From Propionibacteriaceae bacterium (GTDB lineage: Bacteria > Actinomycetota > Actinomycetes > Propionibacteriales > Propionibacteriaceae), in NCBI GenBank assembly GCA_003451975.1, contig DMIX01000356.1, forward strand, positions 1 through 11,499: 11,499 nucleotides of DNA, read 5' to 3'. Shown piece after piece: positions 7,326 through 11,499 of this stretch. The translations under genes and the position numbers were made by a program. The notes beneath the pieces were generated by a model, which did no database searches, was not told the DNA's origin, and saw only the letters and a list, made by a program, of their open reading frames with translations. Each line of letters begins with the position of its first letter. Positions within the stretch are counted from its first letter, which is position 1.

Positions 7326-7341
7326 TACCTGCGCGCAGGTA
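7326..7341. promoter_or_regulatory. 16-bp perfect palindrome upstream of tRNA-Lys
   Basis: TACCTGCGCGCAGGTA is self-complementary over its whole length. It begins 23 bp upstream of the tRNA-Lys 5' end. On the minus strand it is followed by TAGGCT, a possible -10 that overlaps its end. It could be an operator for the tRNA/amidotransferase transcript, or a strong hairpin in a transcript from the other direction. Confidence 0.4.
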
Positions 7342-7409
7342 CGGATTGCACACTGACGCGGGGTGCGGGTGAGGGCGAGATGTGCGCAGTGGGGGTGCCC
7401 TTCGACAAG

Positions 7410-7510
7410 CTCAGGGCACGGACGCCACACTCAGAGCCCGAAGACCACGCTCAGAGCCCGAGCAACAGGCTCAAGGCACGAAGGACCAAACTCAGCGCAC
7501 GAACACCGTA
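7410..7510 (+). repeat. Five-copy 20-bp degenerate tandem repeat
   Basis: Units begin with CTCA at 7410, 7430, 7450, 7470 and 7491; the fourth unit is 21 bp and the rest are 20 bp. The consensus is roughly CTCAGAGCCCGAAGACCACA. The first unit is the right part of a longer motif, CCCTTCGACAAGCTCAGGG (7398-7416), that is a common dispersed repeat in high-GC actinobacteria. The array therefore looks like a local expansion of that element. The 20-bp period is not a multiple of three, which argues that it is non-coding even though a reading frame passes through it. It ends 30 bp before the chosen start of the next gene. Confidence 0.8.
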
Positions 7511-7540
7511 AGTGCCAGCGACACCGGGCACACTGGAGGC

Positions 7541-8194
7541 GTGGATTGGATCGGAATCACCATCGTGGTCGTCCTCGGCGTCGCCGTCGTCGCCTACGGC
7601 TATCTGTGGGACCGCACCACCAATCGCCGACGTGCCGCAGCCCAATCCTCGCCTCCGGACCGGCCTATTCCCGGCCTTGCCCCCGACGCTGCGGCGCCGT
7701 CCTATGTTCAGCCCAAGGACCTGAAGCCCGACGACCGGGCCGATCCTGTCGCCATCGAGGCCTTGCGGGCAGGCCTGGACGCAGCGCCCCACTTGACCTG
7801 CGGCCATGGCCCCGGCGCTTTCGCCACCCTCGGCGAGTACGCCGTGCTGGAACACCCCCTGATCCTGATCGTGGACGGCGAGGTGTCTGCGATGCGCGAG
7901 CTGTTGCCCGCTGTGGCCGCGGCCCATTCGTCAGGCCAACCTCTGGTGGTGGTCGCCGCGGCCTTGGCCGACGAGGTCTATCAAACGGTGGAGGCCAATG
8001 CGCTTGCACACACCCTGACTGCGGTGGCGGTGGCCGCTCGCAAGCCCGCTGACCGACATCATCTCAGCGCACTGACCGGGGCCGCGCTGACCTCGGTGAC
8101 CGATCTGAGGATGGGCTGGCTGCCGACGGCATCATTGGGCAGCTGCGGCCGGTGGGTCAGCACGGCGCGGGAGTTGTGGGTACTGCCGGACTGA
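7541..8194 (+). CDS. Single-pass membrane protein with GroEL apical-domain-like region
   Basis: A 217-residue protein. Residues 3-22 (about IGITIVVVLGVAVVAYGYLW) form one hydrophobic segment, followed by the basic stretch RTTNRRR and a Pro/Ala-rich linker (35-65). By the positive-inside rule the rest faces the cytoplasm. Residues about 88-217 align by eye with the GroEL apical domain as remembered from Mycobacterium and E. coli: AVLEHPLILIV (GroEL AVLEDPYILLV), VSAMRELLP (VSTVKDLLP), SGQPLVVVA (AGKPLLIIA), then E145, T149, N153, AVAV, DR171-172, LTGA, LG and a final VLPD (VVTKD). The equatorial ATPase and intermediate domains are absent. The GTG at 7541 is chosen because the region upstream is tandem repeat; GGAGG lies only 1 nt before it, which is unusually close. 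A GTG at 7382 with GAGGG 6 nt upstream is the alternative. The gene is monocistronic, and its function is unknown. Confidence 0.8.
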   Translation: MDWIGITIVVVLGVAVVAYGYLWDRTTNRRRAAAQSSPPDRPIPGLAPDAAAPSYVQPKDLKPDDRADPVAIEALRAGLDAAPHLTCGHGPGAFATLGEYAVLEHPLILIVDGEVSAMRELLPAVAAAHSSGQPLVVVAAALADEVYQTVEANALAHTLTAVAVAARKPADRHHLSALTGAALTSVTDLRMGWLPTASLGSCGRWVSTARELWVLPD

Positions 8195-8197
8195 GCA

Positions 8198-8224
8198 CAG
8201 CCCCGGAAAGCTCAACCGGGGCTG
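8198..8224. terminator. Bidirectional hairpin between convergent genes
   Basis: CAGCCCCGG (8198-8206) pairs perfectly with CCGGGGCTG (8216-8224) around the 9-nt loop AAAGCTCAA. It begins three bases after the stop of the GroEL-apical-like gene and lies before the end of the convergent metalloprotease gene. There is no T-tract, as is common in actinobacterial terminators. Confidence 0.7.
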
Positions 8225-8264
8225 GAGATGACTTTGCCACCCCGCAGCATCGCCACGAAAGCCG

Positions 8265-8618
8265 CTAGGCGTAGCCCCAATCATCGAGGTCGACGTCGTC
8301 GATTCCGAAGTAGTGGGCGAGCTCGTGCCAGACGGTGATGCGCACCTGCTCGGCCAGTTCTTGCTCGGTGTTCACCCAGCGGCACAGTGGTCCTCGAAAG
8401 ATCAGGATGCGATCCGGCAAAGCGCCCGAGTACTGCGAAGTACGCTGCGACAAGGGGATTCCTGAGTAGTAGCCGAGCACCTCACCCAGCTCAGCCTCTG
8501 GCTCCTCGGCGATCAGCACCGCGAGGTTCTCCACCTGAGCAAGCAACTCTTCAGGGATCGCGCCCAAGGCGGCGTCCACCAACTCCTCGAATCGTTCGGC
8601 ATCAACAGTGACCGCCAT
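8265..8618 (-). CDS. Small zincin-like metallopeptidase
   Basis: A 117-residue soluble protein with the zinc-binding motif HELAHYFGIDD (H98, catalytic E99, H102, likely third ligand D107 or D108) near its C-terminus. The length and layout match the small actinobacterial zincin family typified by Acidothermus Acel_2062 (Pfam Zincin_1, formerly DUF1025). These have an acidic helical N-terminal half, the string VLGYYSGIPLSQR, then a beta strand and the HExxH helix. No signal peptide is present. A physiological substrate for the family is not known to me. The ATG at 8618 is preceded by a G-rich stretch that could act as ribosome-binding site. It is divergent from the downstream secreted-protein gene. 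Confidence 0.88.
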   Translation of the reverse strand: MAVTVDAERFEELVDAALGAIPEELLAQVENLAVLIAEEPEAELGEVLGYYSGIPLSQRTSQYSGALPDRILIFRGPLCRWVNTEQELAEQVRITVWHELAHYFGIDDVDLDDWGYA

Positions 8619-8735
8619 GCCCCCACTGTAACCACCCCCGAAAGTTCCGAATTACACGAATGTAGTTTTTTGGACTAACGCGGCGTGTCGCCTTGCAATC
8701 CACTCACAAGCCTCCCCGGCAAGAACGCCCGGCGT

Positions 8736-8741
8736 TAGAGT
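8736..8741 (+). promoter_or_regulatory. Likely -10 element of the first secreted SH3 protein gene
   Basis: TAGAGT lies exactly 7 nt before the first base of the leader stem at 8749. The second paralogue has TATGGT (10535-10540) exactly 7 nt before its leader stem. The shared spacing suggests that transcription starts at the foot of the stem in both. No standard -35 is visible. Confidence 0.45.
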
Positions 8742-8748
8742 CTCGCTA

Positions 8749-8851
8749 GGTGGAGGCAGTCACGGCCGGGTGTGGCAACAGCCACGGGGAAGACCCGGCC
8801 CCTGCCTCACCGGCCCCCCACGTGGTCCTCTTCCCAGGCCAGAAAGAAGCC
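8749..8851 (+). ncRNA. Structured 5' leader RNA, copy A (candidate cis-regulatory element)
   Basis: Three nested helices can form. P1 pairs GGTG+AGGCAG (8749-8752, 8754-8759, one bulged G) with CTGCCTCACC (8802-8811). P2 pairs GGCCGGGT (8764-8771) with ACCCGGCC (8793-8800). P3 pairs GTGGC (8772-8776) with GCCAC (8781-8785) around an AACA loop. GGGGAAG (8786-8792) stays unpaired. The leader ends with GGCCAGAAAGAAGCC (8837-8851), 7 nt before the ATG. The P1 foot, the GGGAAG-ACCC string and the GGCCAGAAAGnAGCC block all recur before the paralogue at 10654. P2 is not conserved there. I do not see the consensus of the c-di-AMP (ydaO) riboswitch that often precedes actinobacterial wall hydrolases. 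Confidence 0.5.
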
Positions 8852-8858
8852 GCACCCG

Positions 8859-10169
8859 ATGCACCTCCCCAAGAGCATCCGGACGGTCCTCGGCTGGATC
8901 GTGTCCGCGACACTCGCCTCCACGCTCGCCCTGGTCTTTGCACCCCAAGCCAGCGCAGCCACTGAGACCACCTATCGCGTCACCGCGACTACCTTGAATG
9001 TGCGCGCCGGACGCAGCACCAGCTCCGACGTCGTGGGCACCCTCACCAAGGGCAAGCATGTGCTCGCCGTGGGTAGCGTCCGCGGACGCTGGCTGCCGAT
9101 CAGCTACAACGGCACCAGGGCCTATGTGTCCACCAAGTACCTGACCAAGGACCGCCGGCCGGCAAAGAACCGCATCACCGGCCCGGCCGGCAACAAGACC
9201 GCCACCATGAAAGTGACCGTTCGCGCCAAGGCCATCGCCGGGTCGACTGCGGTCAAGACCTACCCCAAGGGCACCGTCATGCGAGTGACGGGCAAGGTCC
9301 GCGGCATCTTCACCCGGGTGATCATCGATCGCACCAAGGGCTGGGCCTCCACGCGCCGACTGTCGACGGTCACCTCGACGCTGCCCGACACCGTGGCCGA
9401 CTACGTCACCACTGATGTCCTGGCACTGCGCACCGCGGCGAAAGCCTCCGCCGCCAGCCAACTGACGATCCCCACCGGTTCAACCGTTTCTGGCACCGGA
9501 GTGAGCTCTGGCTCCTACACCCAGGTCGTCTACGCCAACAAGGCCGGCTGGGTAATCACCGGTTACCTGAAGGCCGTCGAGGGCACCGATCCGGCCTACG
9601 TGCTGCCGCTGAGCGCGACCACGCTGTACGTCATCGCCCCAACCCACCTGATCGCCGCCGCCACGCCGGATGCTGAAGGAATCGGGACGGCCGCCTTGGC
9701 TGCCACCCTGCGGGGCACCGGGGTAACCAAGAGCTCCTACACCGAGGTCATCTGGAATGGCAGCACCGCGTGGGTTCCGTCCAGCGCGGTCACCGTCAGC
9801 CTGGGCTCCACCAGCCTGAACCGACTGGAATCCAACGGCAAGGCTGCGGTCATCGAGATCCGCCAGAAGTTCCCGCAACTTACGACCATCTACGGCTGGC
9901 GGGCCTCCAGCGACTACTCCTCCGACCATCCCAATGGTCGGGCCGTGGACTTCATGATTCCGTCCTACAAATCGAACAAGGCTCTCGGTGATGCCCTAGC
10001 CGCCTACGTCATCGCGAATGGTCCACGGCTCCACATGACGTATGTCATCTGGCGGCAACGAATCTGGACCCCCTACAGTGGCACCTGGCGCGCTATGGAG
10101 GATCGCGGATCCCCCACCGCGAACCACATGGATCACGTTCACGTGTCCTTCGAACCCAGCTCAAAATAA
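8859..10169 (+). CDS. Secreted SH3-repeat protein with ARB-07466-like (M15/LAS-like) C-terminal domain
   Basis: A 436-residue exported protein, probably acting in or on the cell wall. A Sec signal peptide covers residues 1-33 (basic KSIR, hydrophobic core, APQASA before the likely cut at A33/A34). About four bacterial SH3 units follow (roughly 35-97, 115-170, 182-239, 250-313), each with the turn-and-VR/LRT pattern such as TTLNVRAGRSTSS. The C-terminal domain (about 316-433) contains SSDHPNGRAVDF (H357, D364) and NHMDHVHVSF (H423, H426, H428). This resembles the SxHxxGxAxD...HxH zinc site of M15/LAS peptidases and the ARB-07466-like family. Peptidase activity is inferred, not shown. The ATG at 8859 is chosen over an in-frame start at 8772 because it begins the signal peptide and lies just after the conserved leader block. 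Confidence 0.88.
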   Translation: MHLPKSIRTVLGWIVSATLASTLALVFAPQASAATETTYRVTATTLNVRAGRSTSSDVVGTLTKGKHVLAVGSVRGRWLPISYNGTRAYVSTKYLTKDRRPAKNRITGPAGNKTATMKVTVRAKAIAGSTAVKTYPKGTVMRVTGKVRGIFTRVIIDRTKGWASTRRLSTVTSTLPDTVADYVTTDVLALRTAAKASAASQLTIPTGSTVSGTGVSSGSYTQVVYANKAGWVITGYLKAVEGTDPAYVLPLSATTLYVIAPTHLIAAATPDAEGIGTAALAATLRGTGVTKSSYTEVIWNGSTAWVPSSAVTVSLGSTSLNRLESNGKAAVIEIRQKFPQLTTIYGWRASSDYSSDHPNGRAVDFMIPSYKSNKALGDALAAYVIANGPRLHMTYVIWRQRIWTPYSGTWRAMEDRGSPTANHMDHVHVSFEPSSK

Positions 10170-10214
10170 CCCGAGGGGTTAGCTGCGACGAGGCTCAACG
10201 GCGCGCCTCGTCGC
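10167..10214 (+). terminator. Two hairpins ending the first SH3 protein gene
   Basis: TAACCC (10167-10172, including the stop codon) pairs with GGGTTA (10176-10181) around GAG. Next, GCGACGAGGC (10185-10194) pairs perfectly over 10 bp with GCCTCGTCGC (10205-10214) around a 10-nt loop. The second hairpin is strong and is the likelier terminator; no T-run follows. Confidence 0.65.
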
Positions 10215-10464
10215 CCACAGCGGGTCGCGCCCGCCAGGGCGCCTGCGCACGATTAGCGCAGCAATTTTCCTGACTCTGAGAATCTGTGCACCCAGCCGAG
10301 CCCGCCTCAGCCCCGACCACACCCTGCGCCCACTAACGGCGAGCGGGCGGCGCTGTCACGATTTTGCGGCTCCACCAGGGGTTCTACCGTTTCTCGCGGA
10401 CGTCACGTCGTTGCGAATTCACCCGTCACTAGCATCCTGATATTGGCGTGTCGAAGCCTGTGTC
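10215..10464. other. Non-coding spacer between the two SH3 paralogues
   Basis: No credible coding sequence or RNA gene was found here. It is AT-richer in patches (for example around 10258-10270 and 10365-10385) and contains several GTCAC/ACGTC strings. I see no repeat that I can support. It probably holds distal regulatory DNA for the second paralogue. Confidence 0.5.
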
Positions 10465-10529
10465 TTTCTCAGTTTTCGGCGGCGTGTTGAGCCATTTTTC
10501 TCAGCTTCGGCTGGCGAAACCTGAGAAAA
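10465..10529. promoter_or_regulatory. Repeated TTTCTCAG motif and strong dyad upstream of the second SH3 gene
   Basis: TTTCTCAG followed by TTCGGC occurs at 10465-10480 and again as TTTTCTCAGCTTCGGC at 10496-10511, about 32 bp (three helical turns) apart. The second copy is also half of an inverted repeat. TTTTCTCAG (10496-10504) pairs with CTGAGAAAA (10521-10529), and inside it TTCG pairs with CGAA. The dyad ends 6 bp before the likely -10 (10535), an operator position. No comparable motif precedes the first paralogue. Confidence 0.5.
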
Positions 10530-10534
10530 GCACC

Positions 10535-10540
10535 TATGGT
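10535..10540 (+). promoter_or_regulatory. Likely -10 element of the second SH3 protein gene
   Basis: TATGGT sits 7 nt before the first base of leader stem P1 (10548), the same spacing as TAGAGT before leader copy A. The -35 region is occupied by the TTTTCTCAG dyad and has no clear consensus. Confidence 0.45.
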
Positions 10541-10547
10541 CGACGGC

Positions 10548-10647
10548 GTTGAGGCCACGAACAAGAGATGTGATCGCGAACCCAGGGAAGCACCCAACCC
10601 CGCCTCAACAAGCGAGAAGAAGCTCCCTTCGCGGCCAGAAAGTAGCC
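10548..10647 (+). ncRNA. Structured 5' leader RNA, copy B (candidate cis-regulatory element)
   Basis: P1 pairs GTTGAGGC (10548-10555) with GCCTCAAC (10602-10609), a perfect 8-bp helix at the same place as P1 in copy A. The foot differs compensatorily: G-T-T-G/CAAC here against G-G-T-G/CACC in copy A. AGGGAAGCACCC (10584-10595) matches GGGGAAGACCC in copy A, and a TGTG string lies about 14 nt before it in both. GGCCAGAAAGTAGCC (10633-10647) ends 6 nt before the ATG. The P2 and P3 helices of copy A have no clear equivalents. Confidence 0.45.
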
Positions 10648-10653
10648 CCCTGT

Positions 10654-11304
10654 ATGAGCAAGAAGACCATGCGGCGCACCGCCCTGACCTGGGCCCTTGC
10701 CGCAGCCACAACCGCAAGCCTCGCTCTCCTTTCGGCGCCCGAGGCCCATGCCACCACCTTGTACGTGCGAACCAACACCGCGCTGCGGACCTCGGCGACG
10801 GCCACCGCGGCGGCCGTCCAGACCGTCACGCCGGGCGCCAGACTTCGCAGCACCGGAGTGACCCGGTCGGGGTACACCAAGGTGCGCTGGCACGGCACCA
10901 CCGTGTGGGTGCGCTCGAAGTTCGCCAAGGCCGGCTTCGGATCTCGCAGCCTGAACCGGCTGCAGAGCCATGGCAAGGTGGCCGTACTGAAGGTTCGCCA
11001 TGCCTTCCCGCGCATCAAGCGCATCGGCGGCTGGCGCAGCTGGAGCAACTACTCCTCTGACCACCGCAGTGGACGGGCCGTCGACTTCATGGTCCCTTCC
11101 TGGAGCAGGGCCAAAGGCAAGAAGCTCGGCAATGCCGTGGCGCGCTACATGATCAAGAACCGCAAGAAGCTGCACGTGCACTACGTGATCTGGCGCCAGC
11201 GCATCTGGACCACTGCCGACCGGAAGTGGCGCCACATGCCCAACAGAGGCTCAGCCAACGCCAACCACATGAATCACGTGCACGTCTCGTTCTCCAACGG
11301 CTAA
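10654..11304 (+). CDS. Secreted single-SH3 protein with ARB-07466-like (M15/LAS-like) C-terminal domain
   Basis: A 216-residue paralogue of the protein encoded at 8859-10169. A signal peptide spans residues 1-33 (KKTMRR, hydrophobic core, APEAHA before the likely cut at A33/T34). One SH3-like unit (about 35-92, TLYVRTNTALRTSATATA) is followed by the same C-terminal domain (about 97-214): SLNRL, GGWRSWSNYSSDH (H137), GRAVDF (D144), HYVIWRQRIWT and NHMNHVHVSF (H205, H208, H210). The shared domain is identical at more than half of positions by eye. The protein is unusually rich in Arg and Lys, which would suit binding to anionic wall polymers. The ATG at 10654 starts the signal peptide. It has its own promoter region and leader, so it is not a simple operon partner of the first copy. 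Confidence 0.87.
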   Translation: MSKKTMRRTALTWALAAATTASLALLSAPEAHATTLYVRTNTALRTSATATAAAVQTVTPGARLRSTGVTRSGYTKVRWHGTTVWVRSKFAKAGFGSRSLNRLQSHGKVAVLKVRHAFPRIKRIGGWRSWSNYSSDHRSGRAVDFMVPSWSRAKGKKLGNAVARYMIKNRKKLHVHYVIWRQRIWTTADRKWRHMPNRGSANANHMNHVHVSFSNG

Positions 11305-11325
11305 GACGTACTGCGCGCTCTCAAC

Positions 11326-11361
11326 GATGGGGGGTCAGGGCACTTCGCCTGATCCCCCATC
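11326..11361 (+). terminator. Strong hairpin terminator after the second SH3 gene
   Basis: GATGGGGGGTCAGG (11326-11339) pairs over 14 bp with CCTGATCCCCCATC (11348-11361), with one G-T wobble and an 8-nt loop GCACTTCG. It lies 21 bp after the stop codon. A T-tract is absent, but the stem is very stable. Confidence 0.8.
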
Positions 11362-11412
11362 GGCATCTCTGTGGCCGGTGCGAGGCTCTTCCACGCCCCA
11401 GTCAGCCCCGGT

Positions 11413-11442
11413 TTGAGCGACTCTGCGTCGGGGCCGTATAGT
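11413..11442 (+). promoter_or_regulatory. Promoter of tRNA-Glu
   Basis: TTGAGC (11413-11418) and TATAGT (11437-11442) with an 18-bp spacer fit a housekeeping sigma-70-type promoter. The -10 ends 9 bp before the tRNA 5' end, so the primary transcript would carry only a few extra bases. Confidence 0.7.
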
Positions 11443-11451
11443 GATGCCTCA

Positions 11452-11499
11452 GGTCCCCATCGTCTAGTGGCCTAGGACACTGCCCTTTCACGGCAGCAG
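11452..11499 (+). tRNA. tRNA-Glu (anticodon TTC), cut by the window end
   Basis: The gene begins with acceptor strand GGTCCCC, followed by AT, the D-arm (GTC-TAGTGGCCTAG-GAC) and the anticodon arm CTGCC-CTTTCAC-GGCAG, whose loop gives anticodon TTC. The T-arm and 3' acceptor strand lie beyond the window. Confidence 0.93.

Noticed and set aside
7410..7510. CRISPR array
   Set aside because: Units of 20 bp follow each other directly with no unique spacers, and there are no cas genes in the window.
7382..7540. 53-residue N-terminal extension of the GroEL-apical-like protein from GTG 7382
   Set aside because: It is made of the dispersed repeat and the 20-bp tandem units, whose period is not a multiple of three, and would place a disordered tail before the membrane segment. 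It is not excluded, because GAGGG lies 6 nt upstream.
8749..8851. c-di-AMP (ydaO) or cobalamin riboswitch
   Set aside because: The GGGGAAG and GCCAC strings recall parts of both, but the long conserved ydaO 3' part (GAACCCGTCAGCTAACC-like) and the cobalamin core are absent.
8760..9461. Minus-strand open frame antisense to the first SH3 protein gene
   Set aside because: It is a Gly/Ala/Arg-rich shadow with no start signal or domain, and it overlaps the leader and signal peptide of a well-supported gene.

Overview
The window is high-GC DNA with dense GC-rich codon use, GTG/TTG starts, hairpin terminators without T-tracts, and dispersed repeats built on GGTTTCGAg and CTTCGACAAGCTCAGGG. Together these suggest an actinobacterium. 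A member of the Propionibacteriales would fit the repeats, but the genus cannot be fixed from this sequence alone.

Positions 1-3090: a two-gene agmatine-to-putrescine operon (aguA, aguB, overlapping by ATGA) runs rightward. Two adjacent MITE- or REP-like inverted-repeat elements separate it from a convergent HAD-IIA phosphatase gene on the minus strand. Positions 3090-5220: a short divergent promoter region with a small palindrome leads into a large metallo-beta-lactamase-fold alkylsulfatase. Positions 5220-6460: a self-inhibited (class II) Fic AMPylator with a C-terminal winged helix. Its promoter carries two 25-bp copies of one operator-like dyad, which suggests autoregulation.

Positions 6480-7345 (minus strand): tRNA-Lys(TTT) followed by a class I glutamine amidotransferase. 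Positions 7380-8225: a five-copy 20-bp tandem repeat, then a small membrane-anchored protein whose soluble part aligns by eye with the GroEL apical (substrate-binding) domain but has no equatorial ATPase domain. This is the most unusual gene in the window. Positions 8265-8618 (minus strand): a small zincin-type metalloprotease.

Positions 8640-11365: two paralogous secreted proteins in tandem. Each has a signal peptide, bacterial SH3 repeats (about four in the first, one in the second) and an ARB-07466-like, M15/LAS-like C-terminal domain. Each is preceded by a similarly placed -10 element and a related, foldable 5' leader that ends in the same 15-bp block (GGCCAGAAAGnAGCC) just before the ATG. 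The two may therefore share a cis-acting RNA control element. The window ends inside a tRNA-Glu(TTC) gene with a recognisable promoter.

Most genes here look like independent units. The two real functional groupings are the agu operon and the pair of cell-wall-type secreted proteins with matching leaders.
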